Assembly: GCF_002245535.1 (NCBI RefSeq) | Contig: NZ_NKCN01000006.1 | Location: 62,001-126,000 of the forward strand | Direction: 5' to 3' | DNA length: 64,000 nucleotides | Source of the DNA: Mycobacterium lehmannii | GTDB taxonomy: Bacteria > Actinomycetota > Actinomycetes > Mycobacteriales > Mycobacteriaceae | Shown here: in pieces, positions 26,545 through 35,844 of the stretch | Layout: each line of letters starts with the position of its first letter | Numbering within the stretch: the first letter of the stretch is position 1 | Translations under genes and position numbers: made by a program | The notes under the pieces: generated by a model | Told to the model about the DNA's origin: nothing | Seen by the model: the letters and a program-made list of their open reading frames with translations, nothing else | Databases searched by the model: none

Positions 26545-26729
26545 GTCGCTCGGGCTCTTCCTTTTCCCTCGTTCTTTGCGTGTTTCGACCAAATGGACAA
26601 CGTTCGACTCAGGTCAACAGTGCCCCGTCGGGCTGAGAATCCACTTAGAGAACGTTCGGTTGATACCCAAACTTCGTTCCCCCATTCCCGCCGCTGTCAA
26701 TCATCGTTGACACTCCGGCCCGTGCCGGG
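26545..26729 (-). promoter_or_regulatory. mprB-pepD intergenic region, likely pepD promoter
   Basis: 185 bp between same-strand genes, long enough for a separate pepD promoter. On the minus strand GGGAACG (around 26676-26682) is followed 16 bp later by CGAACGTT, a partial match to SigE-type promoters (GGGAAC...CGTT). MprA direct repeats could not be defined with confidence. Confidence 0.35.
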
Positions 26730-28199
26730 CTACTCGGCAGGGGCGTGTCGGGGAACGACCCACTCGGCGGCGTGATCATGCGCGGGCCGCCCCGGCAGCA
26801 CGACGTGCATCGATGTACCCGGGGGTTGCCCGCCTGCAACGGTGTCTTCGATTCGCAGCGAACCGCCGTGTTTGAGCACGACCTGCTTCACGATCGCCAA
26901 TCCGAGGCCCGAGCCCGACATCGACCGGGCCGTTGTGGACCGGTAGAACCGCTCGAACACCAGCGGACGCTCCTGGGGAGGAATGCCGGGGCCGTAATCG
27001 GAGACCACCAACTCGGCGTTCATCGCGTCGATCTGCATCAGTCGAACCGTCACCAGGCCGCCGGGAGGGCTCCATTTCGCGGCGTTGTCGAGCAGGTTGA
27101 GCACGGCGCGCGCCAAGCCGGCCGAGTCACCGTAGACCAACCACGGTGTGGTCGTCGCCTCGAACTCGATGTCGTTGCGGCGGCGTCGAACTCGTTCCAG
27201 CGACCGGTCCACGATCTCGGCGACGTCGACCATCTCGTGCACGGTGACACCCGCGTCGTCGCGCGTCAGGTCCACCAGATCACCGACCAGCGTGGACAAT
27301 TCCTCGATCTGGGCGATCACGTCTGCCCGCAGTTCGGCCATCTCGTCCTCCGGCAACCGCGGCGCACCGGGTGCCATCGACGCCATCAACAGTTCGACGT
27401 TCGTGCGCAACGACGTCAGCGGCGTGCGCAGCTCATGGCCGGCATCGGTCACGAGGCGGGCCTGGCGTTCGCGCGACTCCGCCAGCGCGCGCAACATCAT
27501 GTTGAACGCCTCGGTGAGACGGGCGAGTTCGTCGCTGCCGAACACCGGGATGGGCCGCAGGTCATCCGTGCGCGCGACGCGCTCGGCGGCCTGGGTCAAC
27601 CGCGCCACAGGACGTAGGCCCGCACGCGCGACGGCACCACCCGCGATCGCGGCAACCGCAACCCCGATCCCGCCGACGATGATCAGCACCGTGCTCAACC
27701 GTCGCAGCAGCGCGGCGGTGGGGACCATGCTCTTGGAGATCAACAGCGAGCTGTCGTTGGACAGGTGCATCGCGAGCACCCGCTGATGATCGACGGTGCG
27801 CAGCGACATGATCAGATCCCCTCGCAGGACGGCCTTTTCGGGCTCGCCCAGCGGCAGCGTCTGCCCCTGTTGGTTGGCCGTGAAAATCGCTCGGCCGGGG
27901 ATCACCAGCATCGCGTTGACGTCCGAGTACGCGGTGCCTTCGATGGCCTTGCTCGGATCGGCTTGCAGCGAGCCGCTTTCCATGAGCAACCGTGCCCGGT
28001 TGCGCAGTTGATTGTCGACGTCGTCGTACAACGCGCGCGACACCACCGCCCAGACCGCAACCGTGGTCAGGACAACGACCATCGCCACCATCGACATCGC
28101 CAGCAGCATCACACGCCACCGCAGCGACACCGAACTGGTTCTCGAGGGCGGTCGAGGCGATTCGGGTTGGGGCACAGCCCCGTGATTCGGAACAGACAT
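26730..28199 (-). CDS. mprB: Sensor histidine kinase MprB
   Basis: 489 residues. TM1 (about 29-53), an extracytoplasmic domain (about 54-165), TM2 (about 168-190), a HAMP linker, the dimerisation domain with H-box GHELRTPLTSLRTNVELL (phosphorylated H255), and a catalytic ATPase with N, G1 (DYGPGIPP) and G2 (GSGLGLAIV) boxes. Senses envelope stress in M. tuberculosis (Rv0982) and phosphorylates MprA. The start ATG shares a base with the mprA stop (TGATG), giving fixed stoichiometry. Confidence 0.96.
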   Translation of the reverse strand: MSVPNHGAVPQPESPRPPSRTSSVSLRWRVMLLAMSMVAMVVVLTTVAVWAVVSRALYDDVDNQLRNRARLLMESGSLQADPSKAIEGTAYSDVNAMLVIPGRAIFTANQQGQTLPLGEPEKAVLRGDLIMSLRTVDHQRVLAMHLSNDSSLLISKSMVPTAALLRRLSTVLIIVGGIGVAVAAIAGGAVARAGLRPVARLTQAAERVARTDDLRPIPVFGSDELARLTEAFNMMLRALAESRERQARLVTDAGHELRTPLTSLRTNVELLMASMAPGAPRLPEDEMAELRADVIAQIEELSTLVGDLVDLTRDDAGVTVHEMVDVAEIVDRSLERVRRRRNDIEFEATTTPWLVYGDSAGLARAVLNLLDNAAKWSPPGGLVTVRLMQIDAMNAELVVSDYGPGIPPQERPLVFERFYRSTTARSMSGSGLGLAIVKQVVLKHGGSLRIEDTVAGGQPPGTSMHVVLPGRPAHDHAAEWVVPRHAPAE

Positions 28200-28891
28200 C
28201 AGGGAGGTGTTTCGCGCAGCACATAACCCACCCCGCGCACGGTGTGGATCAGTCGCGGCTCTCCTTCGGCTTCGGTCTTGCGGCGCAGGTAACCGACGTA
28301 CACCTCGAGGGCATTACCGGACGTCGGGAAGTCGAAGCCCCACACCTCTTCGAGGATGCGACTGCGCGTCAGCACCCGGCGCGGATTGGCGATCAGCATC
28401 TCGAGAAGGGCGAATTCGGTGCGGGTCAGGCTGATTTGGCGTTGACCCCTGGTCACCTCGCGGGTGACAGGATCGAGCGTCAGATCGGAGAAGGTCATCG
28501 CGGCGGACTCCACGCCGTCGTCGGGGCCCGTGCGACGCAATAGCGCCCGCATCCGGGCCAACAACTCTTCGAGCGCGAACGGCTTGGGCAGGTAGTCGTC
28601 GGCTCCGGCGTCGAGACCCGCGACCCGTTCGGAGACGGAGTCGCGCGCCGTCAAAACCAGGATCGGCAGGTCGTCACCGGTGCTGCGGAGCTGACGGCAC
28701 ACCTCGAGGCCGTCCAGGCGCGGCATCATCACATCGAGCACCAGGGCATCGGGCCGATCGCTGGCGATTCGTTCCAGCGCCTCGACGCCGTCCCCGGCCA
28801 GTTCTACCGAGTATCCGTTGAACGAGAGCGAACGGCGCAGCGACTCGCGCACCGCGCGATCGTCGTCGACGACAAGTATGCGCACAGCCAC
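28199..28891 (-). CDS. mprA: Response regulator MprA (OmpR family)
   Basis: 230 residues from GTG 28891 ([11 protein letters not shown]), exactly the length of the M. tuberculosis protein. The receiver domain has the acidic pocket DDD (9-11), phospho-acceptor D53 ([12 protein letters not shown]), T/A switch (LTAR) and K (LPKPF). The C-terminal OmpR winged helix shows [12 protein letters not shown] and [11 protein letters not shown]. It directly controls pepD, sigE and sigB in M. tuberculosis (Rv0981) and is required for persistence there. First gene of the mprA-mprB-pepD-moaB2 cluster. Confidence 0.97.
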   Translation of the reverse strand: MAVRILVVDDDRAVRESLRRSLSFNGYSVELAGDGVEALERIASDRPDALVLDVMMPRLDGLEVCRQLRSTGDDLPILVLTARDSVSERVAGLDAGADDYLPKPFALEELLARMRALLRRTGPDDGVESAAMTFSDLTLDPVTREVTRGQRQISLTRTEFALLEMLIANPRRVLTRSRILEEVWGFDFPTSGNALEVYVGYLRRKTEAEGEPRLIHTVRGVGYVLRETPP

Positions 28892-28956
28892 AGTGTCAAC
28901 CCCCTGTCTGAGAGTGACCTGAGAGGCGCGCCGGACCCGGTGCGCCCGGCGCCGGG

Positions 28957-29130
28957 TTAGCGGCGGTCGAGGTCGATCAGGCCGAGGCGGGCGGCCTTGA
29001 GCAGCCGGCGCGGCACCTTGTGCTGCTGACCGGCGACGTTGACGCTCACGAGTTCCGTGCGCTTGGCCTTCCACTGCGCGCGCCGGCTACGGGTGTTCGC
29101 GCGCGACATCCTGCGCTTGGGCACAGCCAT
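28957..29130 (-). CDS. rpmF: 50S ribosomal protein L32
   Basis: 57 residues from ATG 29130, the start giving the standard [21 protein letters not shown] ribosome site GAGGAGA lies 9 nt upstream. Many L32 proteins carry a CxxC...CxxC zinc ribbon; this one has no cysteine at all, so it is the zinc-independent form. Isolated gene 65 bp upstream of mprA. Confidence 0.96.
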   Translation of the reverse strand: MAVPKRRMSRANTRSRRAQWKAKRTELVSVNVAGQQHKVPRRLLKAARLGLIDLDRR

Positions 29131-29282
29131 GGTCGAGATCTCCTCTTGAGGGGGTAAGTCTGGCGCCGCGCGCGCGGTTAGGCGCCGGCAAGTGTCTTTC
29201 AGGATAGCCAACGACCTGCGTAGCCTCCAAAACAGCGGAAGTCGATGCCCCGAACCTTGACGCGGTACCGCTGGTCATCGTT

Positions 29283-29298
29283 AACCTACCGGTTGGTT
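29283..29298. promoter_or_regulatory. Palindromic operator before the acyl-CoA operon
   Basis: AACCTACCGGTTGGTT is a 16-bp dyad with one mismatched pair (AACCwACCGGTwGGTT), the form typical of TetR-family operators in actinobacteria. It lies 28 bp before the GTG of the AtuA-like gene. No regulator gene is adjacent. Confidence 0.6.
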
Positions 29299-29326
29299 GG
29301 CAGCGTCCGCGACGAAGGGAGCCCGC

Positions 29327-31069
29327 GTGATCTCTGCACGTGGTCCGGTCCGGATCGGTAACTGCTCGGGGTTCTACGGCGACCGGCTCGCGGCCATGCG
29401 CGAAATGCTCATCGGCGGCGATCTCGACTACCTGACCGGCGATTATCTCGCCGAGCTGACGATGCTGATCCTGGCGCGCGACCGCGCCAAGTCGGCTGAA
29501 CGCGGCTACGCCAAGACGTTCCTGACCCAACTCGAGGAGTGCCTCGGCCTGGCACTCGACCGGGGTGTGCGCATCGTCACCAACGCCGGCGGGCTCAACC
29601 CCGCCGGGCTCGCCACCGCGGTGCGGGCACTCGCGGAACGGTTGGGGTTGACGGTCAACGTGGCGCACGTCGAGGGCGACGACCTGCTCGGGCGCGCGGA
29701 CGAGTTCGGCTTCGGCTCGGTTCTGGCAGCCAATGCTTACCTGGGCGCCTGGGGCATCGCCGAATGCCTCGACTCCGGCGCCGACGTGGTCGTGACCGGG
29801 CGCGTGACCGACGCATCCGTGACCGTCGGGCCGGCCGCCGCACACCACGGCTGGGATCGCACCGACTACGACCGGCTGGCCGGCGCGGTCGCGGCCGGCC
29901 ATGTCATCGAATGCGGCGCCCAGGCCACCGGCGGCAACTACGCGTTCTTCGCCCGCGACTTTCCCGATCTCGGCGCTTTGACCCGGCCGGGGTTTCCGCT
30001 CGCCGAGATCCACTCGGACGGTTCCTCGGTCATCACCAAACACCCGGGCACTGACGGCGCGGTCACCGTCGACACGGTCACAGCGCAACTGCTGTACGAG
30101 ATCGGCGGGGCGCGTTACGCCAACCCCGACGCGACGCTGCGCGTCGACAGCATCGAGTTGTCCGGCGACGGACCGGACCGAGTTCAGATCTCCGGTGTGC
30201 GCGGTGAGCCGCCGCCGCCCGCGCTGAAGGTCTCGCTCAACAGCATCGGCGGATTCCGCAACGAGATGACGCTCGTGCTGACGGGCCTCGACATCGAGGC
30301 CAAGGCGGAATTGGTGCGGCGCCAGCTCGAGGCGGCCCTGACGGTGAAACCGGCCCAGTTCGAGTGGACCCTGGCGCGCACCGACCATCTCGACGCCGAC
30401 ACCGAAGAGGCCGCGAGCGCCCTGTTGCGCTGCGTGGTCCGTGACCCCGATCCCGAGAACGTGGGCCGCCAATTCTCCTCCGCGGCAGTCGAACTCGCGT
30501 TGGCAAGCTATCCGGGCTTCCACGCCACCAGCCCGCCCTCTCAAGGGCAGGTCTACGGCGTGTTCAGGCCGGCCTACGTCGCCGCCGCCGAGGTGCCCCA
30601 CGTCGCCGTGCACGCCGACGGTTCCCATGTCGACATACCGCCCGCGGGGGAAACTCTGGATCTGGCGCCTGTGCCGCCGGCCGCCCTCCCCGAGCCGATT
30701 CCGTTCGGCGAGACGAGACGCGCACCTCTCGGCCTCATCGCAGGCGCCCGCAGCGGGGACAAGGGCGGCAGCGCGAACATCGGCGTATGGGTGAGGACCG
30801 ACCGGCAGTGGCGGTGGCTCTCACACATGCTGACCATCGACAAGTTACGCGAACTCCTGCCCGAGACAGCGGATCTGCCGGTCTCGCGCTACGTGCTGCC
30901 CAACCTCCGCGCGGTCAACTTCGTCATCGAAGACATCCTCGGCGAGGGTGTCGCCTACCAGGCCCGGTTCGATCCGCAGGCGAAGGGGCTCGGCGAATGG
31001 CTGCGCAGCAGGGTCGTCGACATTCCTGTCGAATTGGGTGAAGACATCCCAGAGGAGCTGTTGGCGTGA
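29327..31069 (+). CDS. AtuA-like (DUF1446) acyclic terpene/acyl-CoA utilisation protein
   Basis: 580 residues from GTG 29327 (GAAGGGAG ribosome site); the open frame extends to 29297. The DUF1446/AtuA domain fills the N-terminal two thirds: VRIGNCSGFYGDR, DYLTGDYLAELTM, IVTNAGGLNP, VTGRVTDASV. A small AtuA-C domain follows (LIAGARSGDKGGSANIGV). AtuA is the first gene of the geraniol/citronellol operon of Pseudomonas; its reaction is not established. Overlaps fadE13 by 4 bp (GTGA). It is the Rv0976c position. Its presence argues that this operon degrades a branched or terpenoid acyl-CoA. Confidence 0.88.
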   Translation: MISARGPVRIGNCSGFYGDRLAAMREMLIGGDLDYLTGDYLAELTMLILARDRAKSAERGYAKTFLTQLEECLGLALDRGVRIVTNAGGLNPAGLATAVRALAERLGLTVNVAHVEGDDLLGRADEFGFGSVLAANAYLGAWGIAECLDSGADVVVTGRVTDASVTVGPAAAHHGWDRTDYDRLAGAVAAGHVIECGAQATGGNYAFFARDFPDLGALTRPGFPLAEIHSDGSSVITKHPGTDGAVTVDTVTAQLLYEIGGARYANPDATLRVDSIELSGDGPDRVQISGVRGEPPPPALKVSLNSIGGFRNEMTLVLTGLDIEAKAELVRRQLEAALTVKPAQFEWTLARTDHLDADTEEAASALLRCVVRDPDPENVGRQFSSAAVELALASYPGFHATSPPSQGQVYGVFRPAYVAAAEVPHVAVHADGSHVDIPPAGETLDLAPVPPAALPEPIPFGETRRAPLGLIAGARSGDKGGSANIGVWVRTDRQWRWLSHMLTIDKLRELLPETADLPVSRYVLPNLRAVNFVIEDILGEGVAYQARFDPQAKGLGEWLRSRVVDIPVELGEDIPEELLA

Positions 31070-32223
31070 GCATTTGGCACACTCCCGAACGCGAACAACT
31101 GCGCAAGACCGTGCGGACGTTCGTCGAGCGTGAGGTGCTCCCCCACGTCGACGAGTGGGAACGCGACGGCGAGCTGCCCCGCGACCTGCACCTCAAGGCC
31201 GGCCAGGCCGGGCTGTTGGGCGCGGGCTTCCCCGAAGCGGTCGGCGGGGGCGGCGGCGACGGGGCCGACGCGGTGGTGATCTGCGAGGAGATGCACTACG
31301 CCGGCTCACCCGGCGGAGTGTTCGCCTCGCTGTTCACCTCGGGAATTGCAGTGCCGCACATGATCGCTTCGGGCGACGAGCGGTTGATCGAGACGTATGT
31401 GCGGCCCACTCTGCGCGGCGAGAAGATCGGCAGCCTCGCGATCACCGAACCGGGCGGCGGCTCGGATGTCGGACACCTCACGACGAAGGCGGTGCGAGAC
31501 GGCTCGGGAGATGGGGACTACATCGTCAACGGCGCCAAGACGTACATCACGTCGGGTGTGCGCGCCGACTACGTCGTGACCGCGGTGCGCACCGGCGGGC
31601 CGGGCGCGGCTGGAATCTCGTTGATTGTCGTGGACAAGGGGACTCCCGGCTTTGAAGTCACCCGCAAGCTGGACAAGATGGGCTGGCGCTCCTCGGATAC
31701 CGCCGAACTGTCCTACACCGACGTTCGGGTCCCCGCCGCCAACCTCGTCGGCGCGGAGAACTCGGGCTTCCTGCAGATCGCGGCGGCGTTCGTCTCCGAA
31801 CGGGTCGGACTCGCCGCGCAGGCCTACGCCGGCGCGCAGCGCTGCCTCGACCTCACCGTCGAGTGGTGCCGCAACCGGGAAACCTTCGGCCGGCCGCTGA
31901 TCTCACGACAGCAGGTCCAGAACACGCTGGCCGAGATGGCGCGGCGGATCGATGTGGCACGGGTGTACACCCGCCACGTCGTCGAACGGCAGATTCATGG
32001 TGAGACCAACCTCGTCGCCGAAGTGTGCTTCGCCAAGAACACCGCCGTCGAGGCCGGCGAATGGGTGGCCAACCAGGCCGTCCAACTGTTCGGCGGCATG
32101 GGCTACATGGCCGAGTCCGAGGTCGAACGTCAGTACCGCGACATGCGGATCCTCGGGATCGGCGGCGGCACAACCGAAATACTCACCTCACTGGCCGCCA
32201 AGACGTTGGGATACCAGTCGTGA
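31066..32223 (+). CDS. fadE13: Acyl-CoA dehydrogenase FadE13
   Basis: FAD-dependent alpha,beta-desaturation of an acyl-CoA. 385 residues from GTG 31066, which overlaps the AtuA-like stop. Motifs: LAITEPGGGSDVGHL for FAD/substrate, the central VISRQ-type QNTLAEMARRID, and the C-terminal GGMGYMAESEVERQYRDMRILGIGGGTTEI. The catalytic Glu region lies in the VERQYRD context. Equivalent to Rv0975c. It is one of two dehydrogenases in this operon; having two suggests two different oxidation steps. Confidence 0.93.
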   Translation: MSIWHTPEREQLRKTVRTFVEREVLPHVDEWERDGELPRDLHLKAGQAGLLGAGFPEAVGGGGGDGADAVVICEEMHYAGSPGGVFASLFTSGIAVPHMIASGDERLIETYVRPTLRGEKIGSLAITEPGGGSDVGHLTTKAVRDGSGDGDYIVNGAKTYITSGVRADYVVTAVRTGGPGAAGISLIVVDKGTPGFEVTRKLDKMGWRSSDTAELSYTDVRVPAANLVGAENSGFLQIAAAFVSERVGLAAQAYAGAQRCLDLTVEWCRNRETFGRPLISRQQVQNTLAEMARRIDVARVYTRHVVERQIHGETNLVAEVCFAKNTAVEAGEWVANQAVQLFGGMGYMAESEVERQYRDMRILGIGGGTTEILTSLAAKTLGYQS

Positions 32224-33815
32224 CCGCTCTTCGATCCACGCTCGACACCGCATCGCCCACGTTCGGCGAGGCGGCGGCCGCGATGACCGCCAAGCTCGCC
32301 GAACTCGACACCGAACACGCCAAAGCGCTGGCCGGCGGCGGCGAGAAGTACGTGCAGCGGCACCACGACCGCGGCAAGCTGACCGCACGCGAGCGCATCG
32401 AGCTGCTGATCGACCCCGACTCACCGTTTCTGGAGCTGAGCCCGCTCGCCGCGTGGGGCAGCGACTTCACCGTCGGCGCCAGCGTGGTCACCGGCATCGG
32501 CGCGGTCGAGGGCGTCGAATGCTTGCTCGTCGCCAACGATCCCACCGTCAAGGGCGGCACGAGTAACCCGTGGACGCTGAAGAAGATCCTGCGCGCCAAC
32601 CAGATTGCATTGCAGAACCGGCTGCCGCTGATCTCTCTGGTGGAGTCCGGCGGGGCGGACCTGCCGACACAGAAGGAGATCTTCATCCCCGGCGGGCAGA
32701 TGTTCCGCGACCTGACCAGGTTGTCCGCGGCCGGCATTCCAACGGTCGCCCTGGTGTTCGGCAACTCGACCGCAGGTGGGGCCTACATCCCCGGCATGTC
32801 CGACCACGTCGTGATGATCAAGGAGCGGTCCAAGGTATTTTTGGCCGGGCCGCCGCTGGTGAAGATGGCCACCGGCGAAGAAGCCGACGACGAGTCTCTC
32901 GGCGGAGCCGAAATGCACGCCCGCACATCGGGTCTGGCCGACTACTTCGCGCTCGACGAGGCCGACGCCATCCGCATCGGGCGCCGCATCGTCGCCCGGC
33001 TGGACTGGCACAAGCGAGGCCCGAAGCCCGCACAGGTCGTCGAACCCCTCTACGACGCCGAAGAGCTGGTCGGCATCGTGCCCGCGGATCTGCGCATCCC
33101 GTTCGATCCGCGCGATGTGATCGCCCGCGTCGTCGACGGGTCGGAATTCGACGAGTTCAAGCCGATGTACGGCTCGTCACTGGTGACGGGGTGGGCAAGG
33201 CTCTACGGTTACCAGATCGGCATCCTGGCCAACGCACGCGGCGTCCTGTTCAGCGAGGAGTCGCAGAAGGCCACCCAGTTCATCCAGCTGGCGAACCGGT
33301 CGAACACCCCACTGTTGTTCCTGCACAACACGACCGGATACATGGTCGGCCGCAAGTACGAGGAGGGCGGCATGATCAAACACGGCTCGATGATGATCAA
33401 CGCCGTCTCGAACTCGACCGTGCCACACATCTCGCTGCTGATCGGAGCCTCGTACGGCGCTGGTCACTACGGAATGTGCGGCCGCGCTTACGACCCGCGG
33501 TTCCTGTTCGCCTGGCCCAGCGCCAAATCCGCGGTGATGGGCGGAACACAGCTGGCGGGAGTGCTGTCGATCGTCAGCCGCGCCGCCGCCGAGGCCCGCG
33601 GCCAGGCCGTGGACGAGGACGCCGATGCCGCGCTGCGAGCCGCGGTGGAAGCGCAGATCGACGCCGAATCGCTTCCGATGTTCCTGTCGGGCCGGCTCTA
33701 CGACGACGGAGTGATCGATCCCCGCGACACCCGCACCGTCCTCGGAATGTGTCTGTCCGCCATTGCCAATGGCCCGATCGAGGGGACGTCGAACTTCGGC
33801 GTCTTCCGGATGTGA
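32220..33815 (+). CDS. accD2: Acyl-CoA carboxylase, carboxyltransferase subunit AccD2
   Basis: Transfers carboxyl from biotin to an acyl-CoA. 531 residues from GTG 32220, overlapping the fadE13 stop by 4 bp. Two crotonase-like halves show the acyl-CoA site VESGGADLPTQKEIFIPGGQMF, and the oxyanion-hole glycines FGNSTAGGAYIPGMSD and LIGASYGAGHYGMCGRAYDPRFLFAWPSA. It resembles methylcrotonyl/geranyl-CoA carboxylase beta subunits more than acetyl/propionyl ones. It pairs with AccA2 just downstream. Rv0974c equivalent; substrate not established. Confidence 0.92.
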   Translation: MTALRSTLDTASPTFGEAAAAMTAKLAELDTEHAKALAGGGEKYVQRHHDRGKLTARERIELLIDPDSPFLELSPLAAWGSDFTVGASVVTGIGAVEGVECLLVANDPTVKGGTSNPWTLKKILRANQIALQNRLPLISLVESGGADLPTQKEIFIPGGQMFRDLTRLSAAGIPTVALVFGNSTAGGAYIPGMSDHVVMIKERSKVFLAGPPLVKMATGEEADDESLGGAEMHARTSGLADYFALDEADAIRIGRRIVARLDWHKRGPKPAQVVEPLYDAEELVGIVPADLRIPFDPRDVIARVVDGSEFDEFKPMYGSSLVTGWARLYGYQIGILANARGVLFSEESQKATQFIQLANRSNTPLLFLHNTTGYMVGRKYEEGGMIKHGSMMINAVSNSTVPHISLLIGASYGAGHYGMCGRAYDPRFLFAWPSAKSAVMGGTQLAGVLSIVSRAAAEARGQAVDEDADAALRAAVEAQIDAESLPMFLSGRLYDDGVIDPRDTRTVLGMCLSAIANGPIEGTSNFGVFRM

Positions 33816-33906
33816 GCGCGATGTCCTCGTCTCCCGAAACCGAACTCATGCGCGATATCTCGCGGACGTCTCGATCACCTCTTCAGACTCGGCGCGGGAG
33901 AAGCAC

Positions 33907-35844
33907 ATGATCAGTCGAGTTCTGGTCGCCAACCGCGGTGAGATCGCCCGTCGAGTGTTCGCGACATGCAGGAGACTCGGCATCGGTACGGTCGCCGTCT
34001 ACACCGACCCCGACGAGCACTCCCCGCATGTCGGCGAAGCCGACGCGCGGGTACGCCTGAGCGGCCGCACCGGATACCTCGACGCCGATCAGCTGATCGC
34101 CGCGGCTGCGGCCGCAGGCGCCGACGCCGTTCATCCGGGATACGGGTTCTTGTCGGAGAACGCCGATTTCGCGCGCGCGGTAGGTGAGGCGGGCCTGACC
34201 TGGATCGGGCCGCCTCCCGCGGCGGTCGCCTCGATGGGCAGCAAGATCGAGGCGAAGAAGATGATGGCCGCCGCGGGTGTCCCCGTACTCGACGAGCTGG
34301 ACCCCGACGGCGTGACCTCCGATCAACTGCCCGTGTTGATCAAGGCCTCGGCGGGCGGCGGCGGCCGCGGCATGCGCGTGGTGGGTGAGTTGTCGGAGTT
34401 GCCGGGCCAAGTCGAAGCCGCCCGCAGGGAGGCGGCATCCGCATTCGGCGACCCGACGGTGTTCTGCGAGCGCTACCTAGCCAGCGGGCACCATGTCGAG
34501 GTTCAGGTGCTCGCCGATGAACACGGCACCGTCTGGGCGGTCGGTGAACGCGAGTGCTCGATCCAGCGGCGCCACCAGAAGATCATCGAAGAGGCGCCCT
34601 CGCCGCTCGTCGAGCGCACACCGGGTATGCGCGCCAAGCTGTTCGATGCCGCGCGGCTTGCCGCGACCGCGATCGGCTACACCGGAGCCGGCACCGTGGA
34701 GTTCATGGCCGACGCGTCCGGCGACTTCTACTTCCTCGAGATGAACACCCGGCTCCAGGTCGAACACCCAGTGACCGAAGCGACCACCGGCCTGGATCTG
34801 GTTGAACTGCAACTGCTTGTCGCCGACGGGGGCAGGCTCGACGCCGAACCGCCGCCCTCACGGGGCCACGCCATCGAGGCGCGCCTCTACGCCGAAGATC
34901 CGGCGAAGGGCTGGCAGCCGCAGGCAGGCACCGTGCACCGGTTCGAGGTCCCGGAAAACGTCCGGGTGGATTCCGGGGTGGTCGACAGATCGGTGGTGTC
35001 GATCTTCTACGACCCGATGCTGGCCAAGTTGATCTCCTATTCGCCCCACCGTCGCCAGGCGGCCGCCATCCTCGCCGATGCACTGTCGCGCAGTCGCATT
35101 CACGGCGTGCGCACCAACCGCGATCTGCTGGTCAACGTGCTTCGTCATCCGGCGTTCCTCGACGGCGCCACCGACACCGCGTTCTTCGACACCCACGGGC
35201 TGGGAGCATTGTCGGCACCGCTCACCGACGACCGTACGGTCGCGTTGTCGGCAGTGGCCGCCGCCCTGGCCGATGCGGCCGAGAACCGCAGCGCTGCTAC
35301 GGCATTCGCGGCCGCCCCCAGCGGTTGGCGCAATCTGGCGTCGGGGCATCAGATCAAGCGGTACGCGGACATCGGGGGCATCGAGCACGACGTCCGGTAC
35401 CGGTTCACCCGCTCGGGTCTCGAGTTGCCCGACCACGACGACGTGTCGCTCCTCTCGGCATCACCGACGCGGATCGTATTGACCGTGGCAGGCGTGGACC
35501 GGCCGTTCGAGGTGGCACGCTACGGCCAGGACGTGTTCGTCGACTCACCCTCGGGCCCGGTGCATCTCACCGCCAAACCCCGGTTCGGGGACCCCGACGA
35601 CGCCGTCGCTCACGGCTCGTTGTTGGCGCCGATGCCCGGCTCGGTGCTGCGCGTCGGCGCCGCGGCCGGCGACACCGTCACCGCAGGCCAACCGCTGGTG
35701 TGGTTGGAAGCCATGAAGATGGAGCACACCGTCACCGCACCCAGCGACGGTGTGCTCGCCGAACTCAACGTCGAACCCGGTCAACAAGTCGATGTCGGCT
35801 TCGTCATCGCCCGAGTCGTCGCCCGATCCGAAGGAGAACAGTGA
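33907..35844 (+). CDS. accA2: Biotin-dependent acyl-CoA carboxylase alpha subunit AccA2
   Basis: 645 residues from ATG 33907. Biotin carboxylase domain (1-445) with the ATP-grasp loop KASAGGGGRGMRVV, HVEVQVLADE, ERECSIQRRHQK and EMNTRLQVEHPVTE. A BT-like linker and a C-terminal biotinyl domain follow, with EAMKMEH and biotin-accepting K604. The gap of 91 bp from accD2 is the largest in the operon. Rv0973c equivalent. Confidence 0.94.
   Translation: MISRVLVANRGEIARRVFATCRRLGIGTVAVYTDPDEHSPHVGEADARVRLSGRTGYLDADQLIAAAAAAGADAVHPGYGFLSENADFARAVGEAGLTWIGPPPAAVASMGSKIEAKKMMAAAGVPVLDELDPDGVTSDQLPVLIKASAGGGGRGMRVVGELSELPGQVEAARREAASAFGDPTVFCERYLASGHHVEVQVLADEHGTVWAVGERECSIQRRHQKIIEEAPSPLVERTPGMRAKLFDAARLAATAIGYTGAGTVEFMADASGDFYFLEMNTRLQVEHPVTEATTGLDLVELQLLVADGGRLDAEPPPSRGHAIEARLYAEDPAKGWQPQAGTVHRFEVPENVRVDSGVVDRSVVSIFYDPMLAKLISYSPHRRQAAAILADALSRSRIHGVRTNRDLLVNVLRHPAFLDGATDTAFFDTHGLGALSAPLTDDRTVALSAVAAALADAAENRSAATAFAAAPSGWRNLASGHQIKRYADIGGIEHDVRYRFTRSGLELPDHDDVSLLSASPTRIVLTVAGVDRPFEVARYGQDVFVDSPSGPVHLTAKPRFGDPDDAVAHGSLLAPMPGSVLRVGAAAGDTVTAGQPLVWLEAMKMEHTVTAPSDGVLAELNVEPGQQVDVGFVIARVVARSEGEQ

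Noticed and set aside
26676..26700. SigE promoter in front of pepD
   Set aside because: GGGAAC is present but the -10 CGTT does not fall at the accepted distance, so it is only mentioned as a weak candidate.
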